A DNA stretch of 64,000 nucleotides from Hyphomicrobiales bacterium (lineage in GTDB: Bacteria > Pseudomonadota > Alphaproteobacteria > Rhizobiales > Xanthobacteraceae), in assembly GCA_017305665.1 (NCBI GenBank), contig JAFKKH010000021.1, positions 1 to 64,000 of the forward strand, given 5' to 3'. Of this stretch, positions 33,167 to 41,278 are shown one piece after another; the stretch's first letter is position 1; each line of letters starts with the position of its first letter. The notes beneath the pieces were generated by a model, which was not told the DNA's origin, ran no database searches, and was given only the letters and a program-made list of their open reading frames with translations. The position numbers were made by a program, and so were the translations under genes.

Positions 33167-34570
33167 CTACAGGGCCCGCATGCGCGGCACATCGGCGGTA
33201 TAGGGCGCGGCGCCCAGCGCCACGCGCCGTTCAACCACCGCGTGATGGAATTGCTCCAGCACCAGGCTGAACGCGGACAGGCCGCCCTCCTCGATGATCC
33301 CGTTGTCGTAGCAATCGAGTGTCTCGCGCAACAGGTCGTCGGCTTCGCGTTGCATGGCGGCCAATTCGTCCAGTGAATTGAGTTCGCGCACCTTGGCGAT
33401 CTTTTCCAGAAGCTGATCGCGATGACGCGTATTCAACTCGTGCTCGTCGCGCCGGAGGTAATGCCGCAATCCGGCGATGCCCGAGCCCAATCCCGACAGC
33501 AGCAGAACCGCCGCCCAGAGATAATCGCTGTATTTCTCCAGGAACGTGCGTTCGGTACCGTCGATATAGGCGGCGGCGCCGGGGTGCGCCGGCAATGCCG
33601 CATCCTTGTCGGTGTCCGGTTTGGCGATCCGCGCCGCGGCCGGCAATTCCCGTTGAAGCGACCGGCGCGCCGCGAGCAACTGGCGCGTCAGCATGCCGAC
33701 GGTGGTTTCGGACAGGCCCTTCGGCGCGACGATCAGGTGGTTGACGCCGACGGTCTCGACCTTGTCGGCAGGCCTCGCCGGCAGTGAATTGAAGGCGCTG
33801 CCGGGGATTTCCTCCGACCCGTAACGCGGATGGCGTTCGGCGATGGCTTCGGACACATCGACCGGGAGAAATTTCGGCTCACCTCTGAGCTTCGCCGTCA
33901 GGGCGATGGCTTCGGCGGTGATCTTGCTGTCGAGCGGGCCGACCGTCATGAACGCGTCGAGTGACGTATCGCGGACCATGTCCATGATATGCGCGACGTC
34001 GAACCGGTTCATCGCAACCTTGTCCGGATTGACGCCGGATTCGGTCAGGATCACCCGCAGCAAGGTGATGTTGGCCAGACTGCGGCCGACGACGCCGATG
34101 CGTCGGCCGGCGAGATCGCCGATCTCCTTGATCTTCGCCGCGGGCTCCTTGCGGCCGCCCTTCGCTTTTACGGCGGGCGCGGTCCACAGCACCACGACGT
34201 TCTTGCGCAGGATGGCGACGGACTCGGCGTCGGCGGGCATGTCCAGATCGCCGCGGGCCACCGCAAGGTCGGTCTTGCCGGTATCGAGCAACGCCACGCT
34301 TTCGGCGGCTCCGTCGGTTCCCAGCACAGACAGCCGGACTGATTTGCGGTCGCGCTCGAATGTCTTCGCCAGCGCCTGGACCAGTTTCTGATCGTCGCTG
34401 CCCTTCGGCCCGACGGCGATCCGAAGCGTTGTCGGCCGCAAGGCAAAGTAGGCTCCGCCGGCAGCCGCAGCGAAAATCAAAAAGCCCGCAAGCAAAACCA
34501 GCAGCGCCGACGGCTTGCGGCGGCGCGGATGGAGCAGGGGCTTTTCAACGGGGTCGTTCGTTCCAGACAT
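33167..34570 (-). CDS. TAXI-family TRAP solute receptor, membrane-anchored
   Basis: A 467-residue protein. An N-terminal basic tail and one transmembrane helix (about residues 21-44, LLVLLAGFLIFAAAAGGAYF) precede a TAXI-type binding domain that starts LRIAVGPKGSDDQKLVQALA, with the GDLAGRRIGVVGRSLANITLLRVIL and ARPADKVETVGVNHLIVAP blocks. A second helix (about residues 355-378) and a cytoplasmic helical tail rich in charged residues follow. No TRAP permease gene is nearby. The anchored, two-helix layout differs from free periplasmic receptors and may mean a signalling or sensory role. Confidence 0.78.
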   Translation of the reverse strand: MSGTNDPVEKPLLHPRRRKPSALLVLLAGFLIFAAAAGGAYFALRPTTLRIAVGPKGSDDQKLVQALAKTFERDRKSVRLSVLGTDGAAESVALLDTGKTDLAVARGDLDMPADAESVAILRKNVVVLWTAPAVKAKGGRKEPAAKIKEIGDLAGRRIGVVGRSLANITLLRVILTESGVNPDKVAMNRFDVAHIMDMVRDTSLDAFMTVGPLDSKITAEAIALTAKLRGEPKFLPVDVSEAIAERHPRYGSEEIPGSAFNSLPARPADKVETVGVNHLIVAPKGLSETTVGMLTRQLLAARRSLQRELPAAARIAKPDTDKDAALPAHPGAAAYIDGTERTFLEKYSDYLWAAVLLLSGLGSGIAGLRHYLRRDEHELNTRHRDQLLEKIAKVRELNSLDELAAMQREADDLLRETLDCYDNGIIEEGGLSAFSLVLEQFHHAVVERRVALGAAPYTADVPRMRAL

Positions 34571-34726
34571 AAGACCGCCGGTTAGACCACAATCATGGCT
34601 GGATCTGTGCAGCCACGGGAAGGCCCAGCATAACATGCTTTGAATCTGCCGGCGCGCTTCCGGTCAGGCCAAGTATCATGACCTTAATGCGCGGCGGTCC
34701 AATGCGGCATGGGTTGGGGGGATATT

Positions 34727-35245
34727 TCAGCCGACAGCGCGCCACCTTGCGGGCAATTGATAGGGAATACCCTCAAAGATATCGGCGCCGCGGCCGATCT
34801 GTTCGATGGCATCGATCATGGCGCCGTTGCGCCCGAGGATGCCGTCGGCCAGCGCGACCATCAGTCGGTTCGGGGTTGCGAATGGCGCGCGCCGCCGCAA
34901 TTCGACGGCCAGGTCATGCGCGCGGCCAGGGTTGCGGTCGCAGGCCATGACGTAAGCGGCCGCACTGGAGCGGCTGACCCCGGCCCAGCAATGGACCAGC
35001 ATCGGACGGTCGGCCGTCCAGTCGCGCCCGAAATCGAGAATGGCTTCGACCACCTTGCGGTCCGGCATCACAAGGTCCGGCCGCGCCTCGACGATATCGT
35101 GGAACGACAGATGGAGATGGCGCTCGGGACGCAGCCCGTCGGTCGCGCCAATCGCTGATCCCGGTGACAACATGGTGAGCAGGTCGAAGGATCCGAGCTG
35201 TGTCGCAACGTCACGCAGCCGGCTCAGCGAGCTGACGTGGATCAT
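34727..35245 (-). CDS. Tyrosine/dual-specificity protein phosphatase-like
   Basis: A 172-residue soluble protein with the cysteine phosphatase signature HCWAGVSRSS: Cys86 and Arg92 fit the CX5R rule. Upstream there is LHLSFHDIVEARPDL with an Asp/His pair in the region where the general acid loop is expected. The ATG at 35245 opens MIHVSSLSRLRDVA. It is the last gene before the TAXI receptor and 28 bases downstream of the persulfide dioxygenase gene on the same strand, so it is probably in that transcript. Substrate unknown. Confidence 0.82.
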   Translation of the reverse strand: MIHVSSLSRLRDVATQLGSFDLLTMLSPGSAIGATDGLRPERHLHLSFHDIVEARPDLVMPDRKVVEAILDFGRDWTADRPMLVHCWAGVSRSSAAAYVMACDRNPGRAHDLAVELRRRAPFATPNRLMVALADGILGRNGAMIDAIEQIGRGADIFEGIPYQLPARWRAVG

Positions 35246-35273
35246 GGCATCGGCAGGCGAGGCTTGAACGTCG

Positions 35274-36314
35274 TCAGCCTGCAACCACCGGTCCTCCGGC
35301 TTTCTTCCATGCATCGATACCGCCCTCGATATGCGCGGCATTGGTCAGTCCCGCGTCCTTTGCCGCGGTGACGGCCATCGCCGAGCGTTCTCCGAAGGCG
35401 CAGAAGAACACGATGCGGCGCCCGGTTGCGGCAGCAACCTCGCGCAACATGCCGCCGGGCTTCAGACTGTCGTCGATATCGGGATAGGGCGCGTGCAGCG
35501 CGCCGGCCAGCGTGCCGTGCTTCGCGCGCTCGTGGGTTTCGCGGAGGTCGACCAGCAGGATGTCTGGCTGGCCAAGCCGCGCGATCGCCTGGCGCGGAGT
35601 GAGCGCAAGGCCTTGCTTGGTCAGATCGTCCTGCTTGAGGCCGACATGCATGTTGGCCGGGATCACTACGTCCATCAGCTTGGGATTCGGCAGCTTCAGG
35701 TTGTTCATCAGCTCGATGTACTCATCCATCGATTTGACCTGCAGCCGCGGATTGTGGCGTTTCTCCTCGCCGATGGTGGAGACCGTGTCACCCTTGTAGT
35801 CGTGCGCGGGGAATACCATGGTCTCGTCCGGCAACTTCAACAGCCGGTTGAAGATCGAATCGTATTGCGCCCGCGCGCTGCCGTTCTGGAAATCGGTGCG
35901 GCCGGTGCCGCGGATCAATAGCGTGTCGCCGGTGAAGACGCGATCACCCATCAGGTAGCTGTAGGAGTCGTCGGTGTGACCCGGCGTGTACATCACGTCG
36001 AGGCTGATGCCTTCGATCTTCACCTTCTCGCCGTCACCGACGCGCATCGAGACAACATCGGCCTTGGTCTGCTCGCCCATGACGGTGACGCAGTGGGTGC
36101 GATCGCGCAGTTCGCCGAGTCCGGTGACGTGGTCGGCGTGAAGGTGCGTGTCGACGGCCTTCACCAGCTTGAGGTCGAGTTCGCGCAGGAGCTGGCAATA
36201 GCGGTCGACCTTCTCCAGCACGGGATCGAGGATCAGCGCTTCGCCGCCGGCGCGGCTCGCCAGCAGGTAGCTATAGGTTCCGGAGACGCTGTCGAACAAC
36301 TGGCGAAAGATCAT
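35274..36314 (-). CDS. Persulfide dioxygenase-rhodanese fusion
   Basis: A 346-residue two-domain sulfur enzyme. The N-terminal metallo-beta-lactamase fold (residues 1-235) has the ETHE1-type iron site in DTHLHADHVTG (residues 56-66), TPGHTDDSYSYL, FTGDTLLIRGTGRTDFQ and FPAHDYKG. Residues 245-346 form a rhodanese domain with the catalytic Cys305 in VFFCAFGERSA. Such fusions oxidise glutathione persulfide to sulfite and move sulfane sulfur. The ATG at 36314 is chosen over a GTG three codons before. A -10 TATAAT and an inverted repeat lie upstream. It adjoins the sox region. Confidence 0.9.
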   Translation of the reverse strand: MIFRQLFDSVSGTYSYLLASRAGGEALILDPVLEKVDRYCQLLRELDLKLVKAVDTHLHADHVTGLGELRDRTHCVTVMGEQTKADVVSMRVGDGEKVKIEGISLDVMYTPGHTDDSYSYLMGDRVFTGDTLLIRGTGRTDFQNGSARAQYDSIFNRLLKLPDETMVFPAHDYKGDTVSTIGEEKRHNPRLQVKSMDEYIELMNNLKLPNPKLMDVVIPANMHVGLKQDDLTKQGLALTPRQAIARLGQPDILLVDLRETHERAKHGTLAGALHAPYPDIDDSLKPGGMLREVAAATGRRIVFFCAFGERSAMAVTAAKDAGLTNAAHIEGGIDAWKKAGGPVVAG

Positions 36315-36327
36315 GATGGGCACCGCT

Positions 36328-36386
36328 TTCGGGAGACGTGTTGTTTCCCGAAGCTCATTATAGCAGGGCGGCGGCTGTCAGGTGAA
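36328..36386 (-). promoter_or_regulatory. Promoter with overlapping inverted repeat for the persulfide dioxygenase gene
   Basis: On the minus strand a perfect TATAAT (36362-36357) lies 18 bases downstream of TTCACC (36386-36381), a sigma-70-like pair. Around the expected start site is an inverted repeat TTCGGGA (36328-36334) and TCCCGAA (36346-36352) with an 11-base spacer. A repressor bound there would block initiation. A sulfide- or persulfide-responsive regulator is a plausible guess given the gene, but no such link is visible. Confidence 0.5.
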
Positions 36387-36391
36387 CCGGC

Positions 36392-36928
36392 TCAGAAGTC
36401 CAGCTTGTCGCGGATCGCGTCGAGCCCCGCCTTGGCGCAAACCTCGTCCTTGTCGCCGCCGGGCGCGCCGGAAACCCCGATGCCGCCCACCAGCGTTCCC
36501 CCGGTTTCGATCACCAGCGCGCCGGCCAGCATGGCAATGTGCGGCATCCGGGCGAGGTTCGCGTCCATCTGGCCGTCGCGGACCATTTTCGCCAGTTCCG
36601 AGGTGTCGCGGCGAAAACTCAGCGCGGTATAGGCCTTGGCGGTGGCGATATCGGCGGCAGGAAGTCCGGCATAACGATCGCGCAGCAGCACCTGCGGCTG
36701 GCCGAACCGGTCCACCACCACGACGGCGACCTGAAAACCGTCGTCGCGGCATTTCTTCAGGGCGGTGTGCGCCGCTTCCAGCGCGACCTCGGGAGTCAGC
36801 GACTTGTAGGTCACCAACGCGTCGTCGCCGGCGCGGGCGGGCGATGCCGCGAGCGTAATGGCCCCAGCCGCCGCCAGAACGATATGCTTCAAGGCACGCA
36901 CCGCGCGCTGCCGGTTACGGCCGCACAT
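36392..36928 (-). CDS. Exported GlcG/HbpS-like (DUF336) protein
   Basis: A 178-residue protein with an N-terminal signal peptide (hydrophobic core about residues 16-29, ending ASPARA). The mature part has VTYKSLTPEVALEAAHTALKKC, VAVVVVDRFGQPQVLLRD, TAKAYTALSFRRDTSEL, and the GGTLVGGIGVSGAPGGDKDEVCAKAGLDA signature of the GlcG/HbpS family, members of which bind haem or small ligands. It overlaps the upstream DsrE-like gene by 14 bases, with a GTG at 36901 as a possible alternative start. It is the last gene of the sox run. Function in sulfur oxidation is unproven. Confidence 0.8.
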   Translation of the reverse strand: MCGRNRQRAVRALKHIVLAAAGAITLAASPARAGDDALVTYKSLTPEVALEAAHTALKKCRDDGFQVAVVVVDRFGQPQVLLRDRYAGLPAADIATAKAYTALSFRRDTSELAKMVRDGQMDANLARMPHIAMLAGALVIETGGTLVGGIGVSGAPGGDKDEVCAKAGLDAIRDKLDF

Positions 36929-37367
36929 AGCTCCAGCCCTGTTCCTGCAACTCCATCAGCCGCACCACGCCCGAGGGCACAATCGTCGCTTCGGACAGGA
37001 TAGTGATCGGGTGGCCTTCCTTCTTCTCCATGCCTTGCTTGGTGTTGTTGCAGGCGGAGAACTGAATCTTGCCGGGGAACGCCAGATCTTTGATGTGCTT
37101 GATGCGGTCCTTCACCGGCGAGGTGTCCTCGCGCAGCATGTTGAGGCCCGGTCCGTAGGCCACGATGTCGACGTCCACTTCCTCGTTCTTGCTGCGATAG
37201 TACTGGACCACGTTGGTGGCGTTGTTCAGTGCGAGGTTCATGACCTGCGGATCGTTCTGATCGACCTGGATGGCGATGCGATGCCGCTGCTCGGCGGCGG
37301 AGCCGATCGAGGTGAAGGCAAGCAGCAGGCCGGCGGCGGCGACGAAATGACGACAAAATCCGTTCAT
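36915..37367 (-). CDS. Exported DsrE-family protein 1
   Basis: A 150-residue protein with a signal peptide (residues 1-25, LLLAFTSIGSAA) and a DsrE/DUF1791-like domain. The fold is indicated by HRIAIQVDQNDPQVMNLALNNATNV, VDVDIVAYGPGLNMLRED, and IQFSACNNTKQGM with a conserved Cys106, the position that carries sulfur in DsrE-like sulfurtransferases. It ends GVVRLMELQEQGWSYVRP. AGGAGGAT lies before the ATG. It sits 13 bases after the second DsrE-like gene, with which it shares a similar plan, and is likely a periplasmic sulfur carrier. That role is inferred. Confidence 0.82.
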   Translation of the reverse strand: MNGFCRHFVAAAGLLLAFTSIGSAAEQRHRIAIQVDQNDPQVMNLALNNATNVVQYYRSKNEEVDVDIVAYGPGLNMLREDTSPVKDRIKHIKDLAFPGKIQFSACNNTKQGMEKKEGHPITILSEATIVPSGVVRLMELQEQGWSYVRP

Positions 37368-37380
37368 GAAATAAATCCTC

Positions 37381-37839
37381 CTACGGACGAACGAGGGTGT
37401 ACCCGTTTTCGGTCAGCGACAGGATCTGGCCGACGCCGACCTGCACGGGAATGGCTTTCGGAATGACAACGGGGCGCTTGCCGGTCTCGCGCTCGATGGT
37501 GTCGAGCGTGTTGACGCAGACGTCGAACTTCACGCCCTGCGCGATCAGGCTCTCGACCCGGGTACGGTTGGCATTCTCGACTCGCAGCAGATCGATGCCG
37601 GGGCCGAAGGCGACCACCTCGACGGCGATCTTGTCGGGATCGTAGGCCTTGATCAGGTTGTTGGCGACGCTGAGGACGAGGCCTTCCTTTTTCGGATCGT
37701 TGTCGGACAGTTGCAGCACGATGCGATGCTCGGCGAACGGCTTGTCGGGCAGCGGCGCCGGTTGCGCCCGCAGGGCGAGCGGCGCCAGCGTCATCATGAC
37801 TGCCGCTGCCATCGCACTCCTGCGCGTCACCATGTCCAT
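37381..37839 (-). CDS. Exported DsrE-family protein 2
   Basis: A 152-residue paralogue of the following gene. The signal region MVTRRSAMAAAVMMTLAPLA has a paired Arg and may be a Tat or Sec signal. The mature domain shows HRIVLQLSDNDPKKEGLVLSVANNL, VEVVAFGPGIDLLRVEN and VKFDVCVNTLDTIE with Cys108 at the conserved position. It ends QILSLTENGYTLVRP, as does its partner. It starts 5 bases after the soxB stop, so it belongs to the sox transcript. Alternative ATG at 37833. Confidence 0.82.
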   Translation of the reverse strand: MDMVTRRSAMAAAVMMTLAPLALRAQPAPLPDKPFAEHRIVLQLSDNDPKKEGLVLSVANNLIKAYDPDKIAVEVVAFGPGIDLLRVENANRTRVESLIAQGVKFDVCVNTLDTIERETGKRPVVIPKAIPVQVGVGQILSLTENGYTLVRP

Positions 37840-37844
37840 GGCAT

Positions 37845-39587
37845 TTATCCTGCCAGACCCGGATTGCCGCTGACGCCCTTCAGCGTCACGCCGTCGCCCG
37901 GGTGTGGCGACATCTTGCCGTGCCGTAGATGGTTGGCAAACACATCCCAGACCGGCGCACCCTTCTGTTCGTTGACCGAAGCCCAGCCGGCCACCTTGTA
38001 GCTCTTGCCGGCCTCCAGCGAACGTCCGTTGTCCAGCTTGAGGTCCGAAATGCGATGACCGACGGCTTCCGCGGGTGCGCAAGTATACGACAGGCCACCG
38101 ACGCGGACCATGTCGCCGCCCTGCTGATAATAGGGGTCGGGGTTGAAAAGGTTGTCGCAGACGTCTTCGAGAATGTCCTTGATCTGGCTGCCGGTCATGC
38201 TCAGGACATAGGTTTCCGGATAGGTGCAGGCGGTTTCCGCAAGCACGTCTTCCATGGTCACGGCCTGTCCCGGCAGCACGCTGGTGCCCCAGCGGAAGCC
38301 CGGCGACAGCGCGATCTCGCCGTCGAGCGCGGTGCGCAGCGCGTCGCAGATCAGCGTGTCCATGGTGCCGTTGAAGTTGCCGCGGCGATACAGCAGGTGA
38401 TCGGCGGTCGCGATCTTCTCGGCGTAGGCCGCCGCGTGCGGCGCGCGCATCTTGTCGATCAGGGCCTGCATCGCAGGATCGGGCTTCAGCAGTTCGGAAA
38501 ACACCGGCAGCAGCCGATAGCGGACGTCGCGTACCTTGCCCTTGGCGAGATCGAGGTCGAGCACGCCGAGGAATTTTCCGTTCGAGCCGGCATTGGTGAC
38601 CAGCGTCGTTCCGCCGGCGTTGCTGACGGGAATGGGCTGCGGCACGGCGTCGTGGGTATGGCCGCCGAGAATGACGTCGATGCCGCTGACGCGACTCGCA
38701 AGCTTAAGGTCGACGTCCATGCCGTTGTGCGACAGCAGGATAACCGCATCGACCTTGTCGTTGTCGCGCAGCGAGCGGACCAGCTTCTGCAATTCGTCGT
38801 CGCGGATGCCGAAGGTCCAGTTCGGCGTGAAGCGCTTCGGATGCGCGATCGGCACATAGGGGAACGCCTGGCCGATCACGGCGACGCGGTGGCCGCCGAT
38901 TTCCTTGATCGTGGCCGGCTTGAAGACACGCCCCGAAGCGGCGTCGAAGGCGGGCGCGTCGTTGAACGCGGCCTCCTCGGTCAGGAATACGTTCTGGGCG
39001 AGGAATTCGCCCTTGAAGCGCGCAAGGTTGTCGCGCAGCGTCTTTTCGCCGTAGGTGAATTCCCAGTGCCCGGTCATCGCCTCGATGCCGAGCAGGTTGG
39101 CGGCATCAACCATATCGGCGCCGCGCATGGTGTTGGAAAGGCCCGAACCCTGCCAGAGATCGCCGCCGTCGAGCAGCAGTGAATTCTTCGCCCCGACTTC
39201 GCCGCGCATCCGGTCGATCAGCGTCTTGAGCTGGGCAAAACCGCCGAGCTTGCCGAACCGCGCGGCCGACTTCTCGAAATCGAGGCAGGTGAAGGCATAG
39301 GCGTCGGCGCTGTTGGCCTTGATCTGGAAACGGTCAAGGAAGGCCTGGCCGACCAGATGCGGCGGATGCCCCTGCATTGCGCCGATGCCGAGATTGACGC
39401 TCGGCTCGCGGAAAAACACCGGCATGAGCTGCGCGTGGGTATCCGTCATGTGCAGGATGCGGGCGTTGCCGAAGCTCGCGAGCTCATACACGGCGGGATC
39501 GTTGGCTGCGCGGGCGATCCGCGGCAACGCGCTGGAAAGAACGGCGGCACCGGCAGTTTTCAGAAGATCGCGACGGCGAAGTGTCAT
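37845..39587 (-). CDS. soxB: Thiosulfohydrolase SoxB
   Basis: A 580-residue periplasmic dinuclear manganese hydrolase that removes sulfate from the SoxYZ-bound sulfur chain. A Tat-type signal (MTLRRRDLLKTAGAAVL) is followed by the metallophosphoesterase motifs HMTDTHAQLMP (Asp49, His51), LLLDGGDLWQGSGLSN, GHWEFTYG, LLSHNGMDVDLKLA and LGGHTHD, then a 5'-nucleotidase C-terminal domain from about residue 385. All expected metal-site blocks are intact. The ATG at 39587 precedes the Tat signal. A repeat element separates it from soxK. Confidence 0.95.
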   Translation of the reverse strand: MTLRRRDLLKTAGAAVLSSALPRIARAANDPAVYELASFGNARILHMTDTHAQLMPVFFREPSVNLGIGAMQGHPPHLVGQAFLDRFQIKANSADAYAFTCLDFEKSAARFGKLGGFAQLKTLIDRMRGEVGAKNSLLLDGGDLWQGSGLSNTMRGADMVDAANLLGIEAMTGHWEFTYGEKTLRDNLARFKGEFLAQNVFLTEEAAFNDAPAFDAASGRVFKPATIKEIGGHRVAVIGQAFPYVPIAHPKRFTPNWTFGIRDDELQKLVRSLRDNDKVDAVILLSHNGMDVDLKLASRVSGIDVILGGHTHDAVPQPIPVSNAGGTTLVTNAGSNGKFLGVLDLDLAKGKVRDVRYRLLPVFSELLKPDPAMQALIDKMRAPHAAAYAEKIATADHLLYRRGNFNGTMDTLICDALRTALDGEIALSPGFRWGTSVLPGQAVTMEDVLAETACTYPETYVLSMTGSQIKDILEDVCDNLFNPDPYYQQGGDMVRVGGLSYTCAPAEAVGHRISDLKLDNGRSLEAGKSYKVAGWASVNEQKGAPVWDVFANHLRHGKMSPHPGDGVTLKGVSGNPGLAG

Positions 39588-39628
39588 TGCGTGGAGTTCC
39601 AAAAAACGCGGTGTCGGTATTCCCTAAA

Positions 39629-39726
39629 CCGTCACCCTGAGGTGCGAGCGGCATTCGCCACGAGTCTCGAAGGATGCTGGCGGTTGTCCTTCGAGGCGCG
39701 CATATCTGCGCGCGCCTCAGGACGAC
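39629..39726. repeat. Palindromic repeat element, GTCATCCTGAGG class (copy 1)
   Basis: Begins GTCACCCTGAGGTGCGAGCG, has a central GTCTCGAAGGATG...GTCCTTCGAGGCG inverted pair and ends GCGCCTCAGGACGACG. It resembles the elements at 51038-51143 and 53119-53240. It lies between soxK and soxB within the same transcript and can fold into a long stem. Confidence 0.7.
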
Positions 39727-39735
39727 GTGGAGGCC

Positions 39736-40062
39736 TTAGCGGATCTCCATCTGCTTCCAGGCGTCTTTCTGTTCATTGGTCTGGAAGATCGCGGCCTTCG
39801 ACAGCATTTCGGATTTCTTCGATTCCGCGACCGCTTTGTCGAAGTCACCGGCCTCGGCCGCCTTCTTGGCTTCCTTGAGCGCCTTCACCGCGGTGGTCCA
39901 CTGGTTGCGCAGCTTGCCGGCTTCGTTGTTGGCCGCGTCGGCGGCGGCATAGGCGGTCTTGTAGTCGGCCTCTGTGCTTGCGGCGCAGGCCGATGTCGCG
40001 CCAGCGACGAGCAACGCCGATAGCACGGAGAGGGTAGCGAGGCGCATCATGCGGTTGCTCAT
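39736..40062 (-). CDS. soxK: SoxXA-binding protein
   Basis: A 108-residue exported small protein: signal peptide about residues 1-27 (LSVLSALLVAGATSACAA), then a helical, Ala/Lys-rich body of ADYKTAYAAADAANNEAGKLRNQ type and a final helix ending EQKDAWKQMEIR. The length, helices and placement next to soxA fit the SoxXA-binding proteins (SAXB/SoxK) that enhance SoxXA activity. It carries no haem motif. The ATG at 40062 overlaps the soxA stop as ATGA. Confidence 0.8.
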   Translation of the reverse strand: MSNRMMRLATLSVLSALLVAGATSACAASTEADYKTAYAAADAANNEAGKLRNQWTTAVKALKEAKKAAEAGDFDKAVAESKKSEMLSKAAIFQTNEQKDAWKQMEIR

Positions 40063-40919
40063 GGCCGTGCTCCCGGACCGGAAATCGGCAGACCGTTGCT
40101 GACGTAGGACAGATAATATTCGAGGTCGCGGTATTCGTCGTCCTGTGGCTTCAGCGGCACTGCGCGGACCTGGCTGTTGCAGGAAGTGAAGCGGCGGCTG
40201 ATGGTGCCCATGCCGCCCCATTCAGAACGATAGATCGGCATCGCGTTGAGAATGCCGAGCGCAGGCGCAAGCACTTCGGCCCGGATGTGGTCGCCGGGAC
40301 TCTGCACGTGGCAGGTGGCGCAGGAGAAGTTGAGCTGGCCGCGCCGCGTATAGAAGTAGCGCTTGCCGTTCTCGTAGGCCGCGAGCGCGCGCGGATCGTT
40401 CGGAATCTTGATGTCGAATGGCTTGCCGCGCGAAGTGAACGCCATGTAGGCGGTCACCGACGCCATGTCGTCCTTGGTGTAGGAGAACGGCTTTTCGCCG
40501 TTGCTCTCGAGGCACTGGTTCACCGCGAGCTCGAGCGTGACGACCTTGCCCTGCTTCTCGTCGAAGTAGGGATAGTTCTGCCGAACGCCGATGCCCTTGT
40601 TCGGGAAGCAGTCGGCAAAGCTCTTGCCGTTCTTGAACGGCTTGTTGAACAGCTCCTTGCCGGCATCGAGCGCGAATTCATAAGGAGGAAACTCCTCCTT
40701 TTCCTTCCATTGCTTGTAGAGACCCTCGTCCATCGAATAGGGCCCGTTGACGAAGTCCTCCAGCTTCACCTTGGGAAACTTGTCGGTGAAGTATTTCTGG
40801 AACGCCTTGAGATCGGCCGGCGGATTTGGATTGTCGGCAGCGTGGGACATCTGTGCGCCGCCGAACGTCAGCGTCGCCAGGATGAGTCCGGCTGCCGCCG
40901 AGCGGAAGGTCAATCGCAT
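40059..40919 (-). CDS. soxA: SoxA, monohaem cytochrome subunit of SoxXA
   Basis: A 286-residue periplasmic c-type cytochrome. Signal peptide about residues 1-27. One haem-binding motif, CATCH (residues 200-204), is present. The place of the N-terminal haem has FADCFPNKGIGVRQNYP with a lone Cys104 that probably pairs with Cys136 (NQCLES). The active-site Cys247 is in RRFTSCNSQ. It thus belongs to the single-haem SoxA class. With SoxX it oxidatively couples thiosulfate to SoxY. It overlaps soxK by four bases. Confidence 0.93.
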   Translation of the reverse strand: MRLTFRSAAAGLILATLTFGGAQMSHAADNPNPPADLKAFQKYFTDKFPKVKLEDFVNGPYSMDEGLYKQWKEKEEFPPYEFALDAGKELFNKPFKNGKSFADCFPNKGIGVRQNYPYFDEKQGKVVTLELAVNQCLESNGEKPFSYTKDDMASVTAYMAFTSRGKPFDIKIPNDPRALAAYENGKRYFYTRRGQLNFSCATCHVQSPGDHIRAEVLAPALGILNAMPIYRSEWGGMGTISRRFTSCNSQVRAVPLKPQDDEYRDLEYYLSYVSNGLPISGPGARP

Positions 40920-40945
40920 GTCTGTTCTCCGCCTGCCGCGCGTCA

Positions 40946-41257
40946 TTACTGAATCTTCGCCGTGGAGCTGTCGGAGACGCCCTTGTTGTCGACCCAGCTG
41001 ATCTTGAGCTCGTCGCCCTTCTTGCCGCCCTTGAAGCTGAACTTCACGTAGGGGTCCTTGGAGACCGCAGGGCCCCAGTCGGCGACGAACACGGGCTTGC
41101 CGCCGTGCTCGAACGTCACTTGCTGGATGAAATGCGGTGGGATCAGCGCGCCGGCGGCGTTCTTGACGAAGCCGGAATCCATCGGATGCTGGATCAGCGC
41201 CTGGACTTCGGTCGTATCGCCACTTGACGTTGCGCGAACGCGGATTGTCGATGCCAT
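40946..41257 (-). CDS. soxZ: SoxZ, sulfur-carrier partner
   Basis: A 103-residue immunoglobulin-like periplasmic subunit without its own signal peptide; it is exported with SoxY. MASTIRVRATSSGDTTEVQA and ALIQHPMDSGF at the start, then IPPHFIQQVTFEHGGKPVFVADWGPAVSKDPYVKFSFKG in two adjacent family blocks, are typical. The ATG at 41257 is used instead of an upstream codon because it begins at the first strand. It lies 21 bases after soxY and 26 before soxA. Confidence 0.94.
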   Translation of the reverse strand: MASTIRVRATSSGDTTEVQALIQHPMDSGFVKNAAGALIPPHFIQQVTFEHGGKPVFVADWGPAVSKDPYVKFSFKGGKKGDELKISWVDNKGVSDSSTAKIQ

Positions 41258-41278
41258 GAATATCTTCCCCAATTTCGC

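Noticed and set aside
40100-40130. Search for a second haem motif in SoxA
   Set aside because: Only one CXXCH exists in the coding frame. The candidate at FADCF lacks the second Cys and the His.
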